Of a DNA stretch of 64,000 nt, positions 15,279 to 23,195 are shown in pieces. The DNA lies in the NCBI GenBank assembly GCA_947504035.1, contig CANNGA010000004.1:1-64000 (forward strand), in the 5' to 3' direction. The stretch comes from an uncultured Flavobacteriaceae bacterium. GTDB lineage: Bacteria > Bacteroidota > Bacteroidia > Flavobacteriales > Flavobacteriaceae. A model generated the notes under the pieces. It saw nothing but the letters and a program-made list of their open reading frames with translations, ran no database searches and was not told where the DNA came from. Position numbers and translations under genes: made by a program. Numbering within the stretch: the stretch's first letter is position 1; the number at the start of each line of letters is the position of its first letter.

Positions 15279-15902
15279 TTATAACTTCTTAACTCTTAGT
15301 TTTTCAATTTCTTGAACAGTTAACCCAGTAGAAAAAGCAATCGTTTCATTATCAACTCCTTTTCTTTTAAGTTGTTTGGCTATTTCTATTTTCTCTTGTC
15401 GTTTCGCAATCTTAGAAGCTTCTTCCTTAATGCGTCGCTCTAATTCATATTTAGGCACATACTTTGTGCTTTTCTCTAGTTTCTCTAGCAAGCCAGTATC
15501 TTTAAAACTTAAATAACTTTTATAGGTAATAATTAAATGATCTATTACGGGAGTATTTACAATTAGCCCTACTTGTATTAATTTGTCGGTAATATCTTTG
15601 TCTGCATCAGAGGGAGTGAGTTCTCCGCTAGGGTGGTTATGACACAGAATGATTTTTACTGCTCGTTTTTGTAATGCTAAACTAAATACCTCCATTGGTT
15701 CAGCAAGTGTTTTGTTTATTGTCCCTAAACTGATTAATTCAATGAATAAAATACGATTATTATTCTCTAAACCAATTACCCAAAAGTGCTCTCGGTTTTG
15801 GTCTATTTTACCTTCACGGAGCAAAATCTTTTGCATGATTCCGTAAAGGTCGTCTGAGTTTAAGATTTTTATTTTTTCGGCTTCGGTTAAATTAATATCC
15901 AT
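15279..15902 (-). CDS. RadC-like JAB-domain protein with extra C-terminal tail
   Basis: Length 207 aa. Residues about 30-145 are the RadC/MPN domain typical of Bacteroidota mobile elements, with a complete JAMM metal motif: His88, His90, Ser98, Asp101 in CHNHPSGELTPSDAD. Despite the RadC name, a DNA-repair role is not proven for this family. Element-borne relatives are normally about 150 aa. Here residues about 150-207 add a charged helical tail (ELERRIKEEASKIAKRQEKI, then NETIAFSTGLTVQEIEKL) like the C-terminus of PD-(D/E)XK 'Rpn-type' transposase proteins. No partner gene is close by. Confidence 0.85.
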   Translation of the reverse strand: MDINLTEAEKIKILNSDDLYGIMQKILLREGKIDQNREHFWVIGLENNNRILFIELISLGTINKTLAEPMEVFSLALQKRAVKIILCHNHPSGELTPSDADKDITDKLIQVGLIVNTPVIDHLIITYKSYLSFKDTGLLEKLEKSTKYVPKYELERRIKEEASKIAKRQEKIEIAKQLKRKGVDNETIAFSTGLTVQEIEKLRVKKL

Positions 15903-16213
15903 AAAATCAAAATTATAATTTTAAATTTAAAAATATAAGTTCTCATACATGCTTTTTTTTATTAAAAAGCTTAATTCTTTAAGATGGCTTATTGTTTGGT
16001 TTACAGTTGATAAAATAAATAGAGCCGTTCAAGAGAAGATTACATTACATCAATTAACTTTAGATTGCGTATCAGTATCTATCACTTTTTCCTGTATGAT
16101 TACTAAATGATGGTAAATCAATCTAGTGAAATGAAAAGTAATGACCATTCAAATTGCAACCATTAAATAAGAATCCTGAAATTATTTGCACAACCATTGC
16201 ATCAAAAAAGTAT
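15903..16213. other. Intergenic stretch without a gene
   Basis: About 310 bp between the divergent RadC-like gene and the metal operon. I see no gene; only the -7 box at its right end stands out. Confidence 0.5.
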
Positions 16214-16221
16214 TATCTTTG
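16214..16221 (+). promoter_or_regulatory. -7 box of the plus-strand metal operon
   Basis: TATCTTTG fits TAnnTTTG and ends 5 bp before the ATG at 16227, so the first gene is probably leaderless. Confidence 0.5.
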
Positions 16222-16226
16222 TTTGG

Positions 16227-16544
16227 ATGAAATTTTTAGCTTCCATATTAGCTATAACAATGTTAGCATTATCTACAATGCCTTGTTCTGATGGTCAAAA
16301 TTTTGAAGACCAACAGCACGAAGAAATTAGTGCAGAACATAATCACCAAGAAGATAGTGATGATTCTTGCCCAATGACTTGTATTTGTAATTGTTGCGGT
16401 ATGTCAATAACTTATGAGCCTTTAGCAACATATGAGTTATTGAGTTTTTATAAAATTTCTACTCAATTAATTTCTACTTATCAATCAAATTATAGATTTG
16501 ATTTTCATTCTAATATTTGGCAACCGCCACAAGTAATTAGCTAA
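16227..16544 (+). CDS. DUF6660-like small exported Cys/His protein
   Basis: Length 105 aa from ATG 16227; an earlier start would break the signal peptide. The signal sequence is MKFLASILAITMLALSTMPC. The mature part is acidic and metal-ligand-rich: EDQQHEEISAEHNHQEDSDD is followed by CPMTCICNCCGMS with five Cys. It resembles the DUF6660 family found beside TonB-dependent receptors in flavobacterial metal loci (recognised from memory). Probably a periplasmic or outer-membrane-associated metal-binding accessory of the receptor encoded 47 bp downstream. First gene of the operon. Confidence 0.75.
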   Translation: MKFLASILAITMLALSTMPCSDGQNFEDQQHEEISAEHNHQEDSDDSCPMTCICNCCGMSITYEPLATYELLSFYKISTQLISTYQSNYRFDFHSNIWQPPQVIS

Positions 16545-16591
16545 AAAAACGATTTTAAATAAACTATTTAGTTAATTACAATTATAATTCA

Positions 16592-18778
16592 ATGAATAAA
16601 TACTTATTGAGCATAAAGCTCGTATTAATACTTTGCCTATCGTTAAAGGCACAAACATCAGACATACAAATAAAAGTCATCACAGAGGCTGAAAACGAGC
16701 CTCTAATGGGTGCTACAGTTTACTTTGAAGCATTAGAAAAAGGGGCTGTAACCAATTTTAATGGTATTGTAGAATTTACAGAAATACCAGATGGTCAACA
16801 TCAAATAATAATTTCCTTTTTAGGTTTTGAAACATTTGAAACCACAATTCAAGTTCCAAGTAAAACAGAATTAATATTTAAACTAAAAGAAGGAGGTAAT
16901 GAATTGGATGAAGTTGTACTTAAATCTACAAGAAGTACAAGAACTGTTCGAAAAATACCAACGCGTATAGAGTTTATTGGTGCAGAGGAATTAGGCGAGA
17001 AAGCAATAATGAACCCTACTAATATTTCTATGGTACTTCGTGAAAGTACAGGAATACAGATGCAACAAACATCATTAAGTAGTGGGAGTACAAATATTCG
17101 TATTCAAGGATTGGATGGTAGGTACACACAGCTTTTAAGAGATGGGTTTCCATTATATGGTGGTTTTTCAAGTGGATTAAGTATTTTACAAATACCACCT
17201 TTAGACTTACAACAATTTGAGATTATTAAAGGAAGTTCATCAACACTTTATGGTGGAGGTGCTATTGCAGGATTAGTAAATATGGTATCTAAAACACCAG
17301 ACGAAGAACCTGCATTAGACATAATGCTCACGCAGACACAAGCATTAGGAAGTACAGCCAATGTATTTTATAGCAAACGAAATGAAAAATTCGGTGTTTC
17401 ACTTTACGGCTCTGGTCACTATCAAAAAGCGTATGACCCAGAAGATGATGGTTTTAGTAATTTACCAAAAACGACATCAATTTCATTTAATCCTAAATTA
17501 TTTTATTATCCATCAGATAAAACAACACTTTGGTTTGGATTAAACGGAACGTATGATGATAGAATTGGCGGAGATATTACCAAAATTGAAAATGGTGAAG
17601 ATGGTATTCATCAATACACAGAAGAAAACAACTCAAAACGATTAAGCAGTCAATTTGTGTATCAAACACAACTAGATTCTGTTAGTTCATTAGAGTTTAA
17701 AAATAGTGTCTCTTTTTTCGATAGGAATTTAACAGTTCCTGATTTTAATTTTGATGGTAAGCAAACAAACACTTTTACTGAAGTCTCTTATAGCACAACA
17801 TCAGATAAAACGGATTGGATAGTTGGAGCTAATCTATATACCTCAAATTTTGATGAAAATGATAACGCACCATTACAGCGTGACCAAAAAGATGTGACCT
17901 TTGGAGCATTTGCAAATAATATTTACGACATATCGGATAATTGGATATTGGAAACAGGATTAAGAGCAGATTACAATACTGATTTCGGTTTCTTTCCACT
18001 TCCAAGAATTTCATTACTTTATAAAACCAATAGTTGGTTTTCAAGTAGAATTGGTGGAGGTTTAGGGTATAAGATTCCAGATATTTTTACAGAAGAAGCA
18101 GAGTATATTAACTTTGAAAATGTGCTTGCAATAGATAAATCTACAGTAGATGCAGAACGTTCTTATGGTGTTAATTTTGATTTGAATTATCAAACTCGTC
18201 TATCTGATGAGATTGGTTTTTCTGTAAATCAATTATTCTACGTGACTGCAATAAATGATGGATTGCTTTTAAATTCAAAAGATAACGGATTATTTCAATT
18301 TGAAAATGCACCAGATGAAATATTTAGTAAAGGAGCAGAAACAAATATAAAATTTACATATAAAGACTTTAGATGGTTTTTAAACTATGCGTTTATTGAT
18401 ACCAAACTAAATTATTTACCTGGTAATCCACAGAAGCCATTAACCGCAAAGCATAATGCAGGTAGTGTTTTAATGTACGAATCTGATAAGTGGAGAATAG
18501 GTTATGAAACCTACTATACTGGAAAACAATTTTTATCTAATGGAACAGAAACCACAGATTTTGTAACCATGGGTTTATTGGTTATGCGTAATTTTAAATT
18601 AGGAAGTGTATTTGTAAATTTTGAAAACTTTACAGATAGAAGACAAAGCAGGTTTTCACCTTTGGTTTTACCACCGCACCAAAATCCTGTTTTCCCAGAA
18701 ATATATGCGCCTACAGATGGTTTTATTTTTAGTGTAGGGCTTATTATTAAACCATTTGGAAACGAAGACCACGATTAA
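16592..18778 (+). CDS. TonB-dependent outer-membrane receptor
   Basis: Length 728 aa. Signal peptide (MNKYLLSIKLVLILCLSLKAQ cleaves near residue 21); CarboxypepD-regulatory-like domain (about 25-105); plug domain (about 120-235; LDEVVLKSTRST, NIRIQGLDGRYTQLLRDGFP, GSSSTLYGGGAIAGLVNM); then a 22-strand barrel of the usual length ending GLIIKPFGNEDHD, with a His/Asp-rich extreme C-terminus. Size and the missing SusD partner point to an ion or siderophore-type receptor, not a glycan importer. Its position between a Cys-rich exported protein and a Fur-like regulator suggests a metal substrate; which metal is unknown. Confidence 0.9.
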   Translation: MNKYLLSIKLVLILCLSLKAQTSDIQIKVITEAENEPLMGATVYFEALEKGAVTNFNGIVEFTEIPDGQHQIIISFLGFETFETTIQVPSKTELIFKLKEGGNELDEVVLKSTRSTRTVRKIPTRIEFIGAEELGEKAIMNPTNISMVLRESTGIQMQQTSLSSGSTNIRIQGLDGRYTQLLRDGFPLYGGFSSGLSILQIPPLDLQQFEIIKGSSSTLYGGGAIAGLVNMVSKTPDEEPALDIMLTQTQALGSTANVFYSKRNEKFGVSLYGSGHYQKAYDPEDDGFSNLPKTTSISFNPKLFYYPSDKTTLWFGLNGTYDDRIGGDITKIENGEDGIHQYTEENNSKRLSSQFVYQTQLDSVSSLEFKNSVSFFDRNLTVPDFNFDGKQTNTFTEVSYSTTSDKTDWIVGANLYTSNFDENDNAPLQRDQKDVTFGAFANNIYDISDNWILETGLRADYNTDFGFFPLPRISLLYKTNSWFSSRIGGGLGYKIPDIFTEEAEYINFENVLAIDKSTVDAERSYGVNFDLNYQTRLSDEIGFSVNQLFYVTAINDGLLLNSKDNGLFQFENAPDEIFSKGAETNIKFTYKDFRWFLNYAFIDTKLNYLPGNPQKPLTAKHNAGSVLMYESDKWRIGYETYYTGKQFLSNGTETTDFVTMGLLVMRNFKLGSVFVNFENFTDRRQSRFSPLVLPPHQNPVFPEIYAPTDGFIFSVGLIIKPFGNEDHD

Positions 18779-18780
18779 TC

Positions 18781-19194
18781 ATGAAAACAATAGAACAACT
18801 ATTAGAGTCAAAAAATATACGTGTTACCGCAATGCGATTATTAATTTATAAGTTTCTTGCTGAAAAAAAGGTAGCAGTAACATTGAGTGATATAGAAAAT
18901 GCATTTGAAAAAGCAGATAGAACAACACTTTATAGGACTATTAAGACTTTTGAAGAGAAAGTCATTGTTCATCAAATAGACAATGGTACAGGAATTACCA
19001 AATATGCGTTATGCGAAGAGGGATGTAATTGTGATATAAAAAACGATTTGCATCTACATTTTCATTGTAATAATTGTAATGAAACCATTTGCTTAACAGA
19101 CCATAAAATACCTCAAATAAAGGTTCCTGACGGTTTTGTTTCAGAAAATGTAAACTTGGTTGTAAAAGGTATATGTGATAAGTGTAGTGGATAA
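18781..19194 (+). CDS. Fur-family metalloregulator
   Basis: Length 137 aa, 2 bp behind the receptor gene. N-terminal winged helix (LLESKNIRVTAMRLLIYKFL; recognition helix DRTTLYRTIKTFEE). Dimerisation domain with regulatory-site residues HLHFHC (His91, 93, 95) and two CxxC pairs (Cys96/Cys99 and Cys132/Cys135), the structural zinc site of Fur/Zur proteins. The spread of Cys (also CEEGCNCD at 78-84) resembles Zur-type more than iron Fur. It probably controls this operon in response to zinc or a related metal; inferred from its position. Confidence 0.9.
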   Translation: MKTIEQLLESKNIRVTAMRLLIYKFLAEKKVAVTLSDIENAFEKADRTTLYRTIKTFEEKVIVHQIDNGTGITKYALCEEGCNCDIKNDLHLHFHCNNCNETICLTDHKIPQIKVPDGFVSENVNLVVKGICDKCSG

Positions 19195-19250
19195 CAAATG
19201 CACTTCCATTGCACTTACTATTAAATTACTTTTATCCAAAATTAGTGGAT

Positions 19251-19613
19251 ATGAAGTTTAATACTAAAATACCTAAACATATCAAACAGGCGTATAACGA
19301 AGAATTAAAACAATACAGTTTCTGTTTAGAAAATAAGCGTTTTGGTAATGCTTGGTTTCATTTAGAACGCAGTCATATAATAGGACAGTCTTATCCTATA
19401 GAACATACCTATTCACATTGGCTAATGCTAAAGTTTGGATTTAGACAAAAAGATACTAAAGAAGTATTCGGTCAAATTATTAGATTGCTTGTTGGTGGTT
19501 GGAAATCATTTATAAATCACGTTCCTCTTGGTAATACAGGTGGCGCAAACGTACCACCATTAAAACGTATGCCTATTCCAAATGACATTGAAAAATTATT
19601 AGATATAGAATGA
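19251..19613 (+). CDS. DUF3703 family protein
   Basis: Length 120 aa from ATG 19251 (MKFNTKIPKHIKQAYN); a start 42 bp upstream adds residues foreign to the family. Family features: FGNAWFHLERSHIIGQSYP, EHTYSHWLMLKFGFRQKD, and a basic C-terminal segment VPLGNTGGANVPPLKRMPIP. DUF3703 proteins recur in mercury/heavy-metal operons; the His-rich centre (HLERSHIIG, EHTYSHW) could bind metal. Cytoplasmic. Its stop overlaps the start of merTP by 4 bp, so the two are translationally coupled. Confidence 0.85.
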   Translation: MKFNTKIPKHIKQAYNEELKQYSFCLENKRFGNAWFHLERSHIIGQSYPIEHTYSHWLMLKFGFRQKDTKEVFGQIIRLLVGGWKSFINHVPLGNTGGANVPPLKRMPIPNDIEKLLDIE

Positions 19614-20203
19614 AAAATAAATTAGCGATTACAAGTATCCTAACAGCAATCACAGCTTCATTGTGTTGCATCACACCTGTTTTGGCATTAATTGCAGGAA
19701 CAAGTGGTGTAGCTTCAACTTTTTCTTGGATAGAACCATTTAGACCTTACTTAATAGGGCTAACTATATTAGTTCTTCTCTTTGCTTGGTATCACAAATT
19801 AACACCAGAAAAAGAAATCGACTGTGAATGTGAAACGGATAAAAAACCAAAATTTATTCAGTCAAAAACCTTTTTAGGCATTGTAACAATATTCGCAATA
19901 GTGATGTTGACATTTCCATACTACTCAAGTATATTTTATCCAAACAGCGAAAAACAAATCATAGTAGTCGATAAATCAAATATCAAAACAACAGAGTATA
20001 AAATAAGCGGAATGACCTGTGCCAGTTGTGAAGCACACGTAAACCACGAAGTAAATAAACTTAACGGAATTATAAACTCAAAAACATCATACGAAAATGG
20101 TAACGCAATCATTGAGTTTGACAAAACAAAAACAAATGAAGCGGAAATTGAGAAAGCAATTAATTCTACGGGTTATAAAGTAACTGACAAAAAAGAAAAT
20201 TAA
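19610..20203 (+). CDS. merTP: MerT-MerP fusion mercuric/metal transporter
   Basis: Length 197 aa. The N-terminal membrane part has a MerT-like first helix with the vicinal pair Cys19-Cys20 (SLCCITPVLALIAG) and a cytoplasmic loop with CEC (72-74). A further TM helix (FLGIVTIFAIVMLTF) leads to a C-terminal HMA domain (residues about 128-192) with GMTCASC, metal ligands Cys137 and Cys140. In known MerTP proteins the HMA part passes Hg(II) to the membrane cysteines for import. No mercuric reductase is encoded in this window, so the ion may instead be Zn, Cd or Pb handed to the adjacent ATPase. Confidence 0.9.
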   Translation: MKNKLAITSILTAITASLCCITPVLALIAGTSGVASTFSWIEPFRPYLIGLTILVLLFAWYHKLTPEKEIDCECETDKKPKFIQSKTFLGIVTIFAIVMLTFPYYSSIFYPNSEKQIIVVDKSNIKTTEYKISGMTCASCEAHVNHEVNKLNGIINSKTSYENGNAIIEFDKTKTNEAEIEKAINSTGYKVTDKKEN

Positions 20204-20409
20204 TGAAAACCATATTAAAATCGGAAATCACTTGCCCTAACTGCGGATATAAAAAAGTGGAAGATATGCCTACTAACGCTTGTCAATTCTTTTACGAGTG
20301 TGAGCATTGTAAAACGGTTCTAAAACCAAACGAAGGAGATTGTTGTGTGTATTGTTCTTATGGAACAGTTCCTTGTCCACCAATTCAACAAAACAAAAGT
20401 TGTTGTTAA
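20203..20409 (+). CDS. Small Cys-rich 'GDCC' zinc-ribbon-like protein
   Basis: Length 68 aa with 11 Cys. An N-terminal CPNC (11, 14) and CEHC (33, 36) make a zinc-ribbon-like pair; GDCCVYC (46-51) and PCPP follow, and the protein ends CC. The start codon shares one base with the merTP stop, so it is coupled to it. Related small proteins with the GDCCVxCSYGT signature accompany MerTP and P1B ATPases in Bacteroidota (recognised as a pattern, function not known to me). A soluble metal buffer or chaperone between MerTP and the ATPase is plausible. Confidence 0.8.
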   Translation: MKTILKSEITCPNCGYKKVEDMPTNACQFFYECEHCKTVLKPNEGDCCVYCSYGTVPCPPIQQNKSCC

Positions 20410-20419
20410 AACTAACTTG

Positions 20420-22372
20420 ATGAAAAAAAAGAAAGTCAATTTAAGAGGTTTAAAACCAAATTCAGAAGAACAACATTCTCACGATGATGGTCACGACCAC
20501 GGAGATGGTAGTGCATTCAAAACATACATTCCTGCTATTATAAGTTTTGTTATGTTAATTGTAGGTATCGCTGTAGATTATTTTGATTCCATTCCTCAAT
20601 TTAAAGGATGGATTCGATTAGTTTGGTACACTTTAGCATATATTCCAGTTGGATTTCCTGTAATCAAAGAAGGATGGAAAAGTCTTATAAAAGGCGATGT
20701 TTTTACCGAGTTTTTTTTAATGTCTATTGCTACAATTGGTGCATTTATAATTGGTGAATATCCAGAGGGTGTTGCAGTAATGTTATTCTATGCGGTAGGT
20801 GAATTATTTCAAAATGCAGCAGTAAACAAAGCAAAAGGAAACATTAAAGCACTATTAGATGTTAGACCAAAAGAAGCCAATGTGTATCGTGATGGTGACT
20901 ATATAAGTGTGTCGCCCGAAGATGTAAATATTGGAGAAAAAATTCAAATTCGAGTAGGTGAAAAAATCCCTTTAGATGGTAAGTTGTTATCCTCAAAAGC
21001 ATCATTAAATACTTCAGCTTTAACAGGTGAGAGTAAACCAGATTCTGTTTTAAAAGAAGCTAAAGTATATGCAGGGAGTATCAATTTGGATAGTGTTATT
21101 GAAGTTGAAGTAACCAATAAGTTTGAAGATAGTTCAATTGCCAGAATATTAGACTTGGTTCAAAACGCTACTGCACGTAAATCTAAAACAGAATTATTCA
21201 TCAGACAGTTTGCACGTATTTATACGCCAATTGTAGTTTTTTTAGCTATAGGTGTTACTTTTCTTCCTTACTTTTTTGTAGATGATTATGTTTTTAGAGA
21301 TTGGCTTTACAGAGCATTAATTTTCTTGGTGATTTCTTGCCCTTGTGCATTGGTGATTTCTATTCCGTTGGGTTATTTCGGTGGACTGGGAGCAGCTTCA
21401 AAAAATGGCATTCTATTCAAAGGTGCTTCATTTTTAGACGCCATGACCAGAATTAACACGTTGGTAATGGATAAAACAGGAACAGTTACCAAAGGTGTTT
21501 TTAAAATAAAGAAAGTCAAAGCTATTGGTTGGGAAGAATCCGAATTTATGAAATACCTGATGGCTATGGAAGAACAGTCAACCCACCCTATTGCAAAAGC
21601 CATTATGGAGTATAAAGAGAATGGAGATGGCTATGAAGCAAAAGAAGTTTCAGAAATTGCAGGTAAAGGCTTAAAAGGAATAGTAAACGGTAAGACTGTT
21701 TTAGTAGGAAATAAAGCTTTGATGAATACAAATGACATAGATGTTCCAACTGAAACAGATTCTATTGTAGAATCAATAGTGTTGATGGCAATAGATAATA
21801 ACTTTGCAGGTTATGTGGTCATAGCTGATGAATTAAAAGAAGATGCTAAACAGACAATAACAGAATTACAAAAAGTTGGTATCAATAAAATAATGATGCT
21901 TTCGGGTGATAAAGACTCTATTACTCAACAAGTCGCCAAAGAGTTAAATATCGAAAATGCTAAAGGTGGATTATTACCAGAAGATAAATTAAACAAAGTT
22001 GAAATTTTAAAGAAAAATCCTGAAAACAAAGTGGCTTTTATTGGTGATGGTATTAATGACGCACCTGTTTTAGCAGCAAGTAATGTTGGTATTGCTATGG
22101 GTGGTTTAGGTAGTGATGTGGCTATTGAAACAGCAGATGTCATTATTCAAACAGATCAACCTTCTAAGGTAGTTAGAGCTATTAAAATAAGCCGTTCAAC
22201 TCGCAAAATAGTGTGCCAGAATATTATATTGGCTTTTGGGGTCAAAGTAATTGTTTTAATTTTAGGTGCAGGTGGTTTAGCAACGATGTGGGAAGCTGTT
22301 TTTGCAGATGTAGGAGTAGCATTATTAGCAATCTTAAATGCAATTAGATTACAACGAATGAGTTGGAGATAA
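20420..22372 (+). CDS. Heavy-metal-translocating P1B-type ATPase
   Basis: Length 650 aa from ATG 20420; an upstream GTG would overlap the Cys-rich gene. It exports metal ions across the inner membrane using ATP. Motifs: His-rich N-terminal leader (HSHDDGHDHGDG) in place of an HMA domain; actuator loop TGESKPD; transmembrane ion site CPC at 307-309 within ISCPCALVIS; phosphorylation Asp351 in DKTGTVT; STHPIAKAI; GDGINDAPVL. The CPC type with these flanks fits the Zn/Cd/Pb (ZntA/CadA) group. Fourth gene after the Fur-like regulator in a tightly packed operon. Confidence 0.93.
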   Translation: MKKKKVNLRGLKPNSEEQHSHDDGHDHGDGSAFKTYIPAIISFVMLIVGIAVDYFDSIPQFKGWIRLVWYTLAYIPVGFPVIKEGWKSLIKGDVFTEFFLMSIATIGAFIIGEYPEGVAVMLFYAVGELFQNAAVNKAKGNIKALLDVRPKEANVYRDGDYISVSPEDVNIGEKIQIRVGEKIPLDGKLLSSKASLNTSALTGESKPDSVLKEAKVYAGSINLDSVIEVEVTNKFEDSSIARILDLVQNATARKSKTELFIRQFARIYTPIVVFLAIGVTFLPYFFVDDYVFRDWLYRALIFLVISCPCALVISIPLGYFGGLGAASKNGILFKGASFLDAMTRINTLVMDKTGTVTKGVFKIKKVKAIGWEESEFMKYLMAMEEQSTHPIAKAIMEYKENGDGYEAKEVSEIAGKGLKGIVNGKTVLVGNKALMNTNDIDVPTETDSIVESIVLMAIDNNFAGYVVIADELKEDAKQTITELQKVGINKIMMLSGDKDSITQQVAKELNIENAKGGLLPEDKLNKVEILKKNPENKVAFIGDGINDAPVLAASNVGIAMGGLGSDVAIETADVIIQTDQPSKVVRAIKISRSTRKIVCQNIILAFGVKVIVLILGAGGLATMWEAVFADVGVALLAILNAIRLQRMSWR

Positions 22373-22493
22373 TTTAAAATTACAATCAGAACATTATCTT
22401 AGGACTAACAATTGAACTAATAGATTTGAACATAGAGTATAGTTTTAAAAACTGAACCATGAACAAATTTTTTATTTCCGAATTAAAATTTTA

Positions 22494-22577
22494 TTATTTA
22501 ATTCCACTATTCATAAAACTCACTATAATCTCAAAATCTTCAAGAAGAAAGTTCGATACTTCTTCCGTTGGACTCAC
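22494..22577 (-). repeat. Scar of a recombinase 3' end (attR-like) inside the island
   Basis: On the minus strand this reads VSPTEEVSNFLLEDFEIIVS followed by FMNSGIK and a stop. The copy at 31334-31423 reads VSPEGEVSNFLFQDFEIIVS then FINCKSSRF and a stop. Both are short, stand without the rest of the gene, and are followed on the plus strand by an intrinsic terminator. They look like two related recombinase C-terminal tails left at the right ends of two integrated elements. Confidence 0.65.
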
Positions 22578-22610
22578 AAAAAGAGATAAATTTAATATTT
22601 ATCTCTTTTT
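22578..22610 (+). terminator. Intrinsic terminator after the internal scar
   Basis: AAAAAGAGATAAAT (22578-22591) pairs with ATTTATCTCTTTTT (22597-22610). It sits directly behind the scar, just as a different terminator follows the right att site at 31424. Confidence 0.65.
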
Positions 22611-22712
22611 ATTTCACTGAATATCAGTTGTTTATAGTAGGTGATTCGATACTTATCTTATCTGCTTTGTTTTATTTTTTTTGACTTAAGATATTGTTTT
22701 TCATGGTTTTAT

Positions 22713-22725
22713 GGTTCGAATCCTT
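22713..22725 (+). repeat. tRNA T-arm-like fragment (possible attL scar)
   Basis: GGTTCGAATCCTT matches 12093-12105 of tRNA-Arg over 13 bp. On the minus strand the context reads SDFKGFEP then a stop, echoing the SPEGFEP of the integrated recombinase tail. No full cloverleaf can be drawn. T-arms are alike in many tRNAs, so the origin is uncertain. The remainder of the 374-bp gap 22373-22746 holds no gene. Confidence 0.4.
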
Positions 22726-22746
22726 TAAAGTCTGAAAATAATATTT

Positions 22747-23175
22747 TTAATGAATTTCTTTTTTCACTTCACTATATTGATTCATAGCCATTTCATGGTC
22801 GTATTTACAACACCCAGGTAAACCGTCGTAAGCATCTATATCACCTGCCACTTTTTCGGTATCGTAACCTGAAGCTGCAATTGCTTTGTGAATTGCCATT
22901 GCATCGGTTTTCGAATCATCAAAAGAAACATCTATTTTCTTTTTATCGACATCCCAATTGGCACTTGCAACACCTTCAACACCGTTAGCTGCCTTTTCGA
23001 TAGTGCTTTTACACATACCGCAATTTCCTCTTACACCAAAAGACAACTCTTTCATTGCCATATCTTTAGATATTTCAGTAGTTGTTGTAGTTTCTGTTTC
23101 TTTTTTGGTTTCGTTTTTACAACTTGTTAAACCTAACGCTGCTATTACAGCGATACTTAAAATTACTCTCTTCAT
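22747..23175 (-). CDS. HMA-domain lipoprotein
   Basis: Length 142 aa. Lipoprotein signal MKRVILSIAVIAALGLTSC with Cys19, a Thr-rich linker, then a heavy-metal-associated domain (about 42-110) with GNCGMC (Cys52, Cys55) as the metal pair. A C-terminal GLPGCCKYDHEMAM segment adds two more Cys and a His. Probably a periplasmic copper(I) or related metal carrier feeding the efflux pump. Last gene of the minus-strand cus operon, 20 bp after cusB. Confidence 0.88.
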   Translation of the reverse strand: MKRVILSIAVIAALGLTSCKNETKKETETTTTTEISKDMAMKELSFGVRGNCGMCKSTIEKAANGVEGVASANWDVDKKKIDVSFDDSKTDAMAIHKAIAASGYDTEKVAGDIDAYDGLPGCCKYDHEMAMNQYSEVKKEIH

Positions 23176-23195
23176 TGTTTAAAATTTAATTGTTA

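Noticed and set aside
20345-20419. Earlier GTG start for the P1B ATPase
   Set aside because: It would overlap the Cys-rich gene by 65 bp and adds a leader without family similarity; ATG 20420 fits better.
22513-22583. The pair of near-identical segments at 22.5 and 31.4 kb as a non-coding RNA family
   Set aside because: Differences between the copies keep a shared protein reading (EVSNFL..DFEIIVSF), so a coding recombinase tail explains them better.
22680-22740. Possible second tRNA gene around the GGTTCGAATCC motif
   Set aside because: Only the T-arm-like segment is present; acceptor, D and anticodon stems cannot be drawn.
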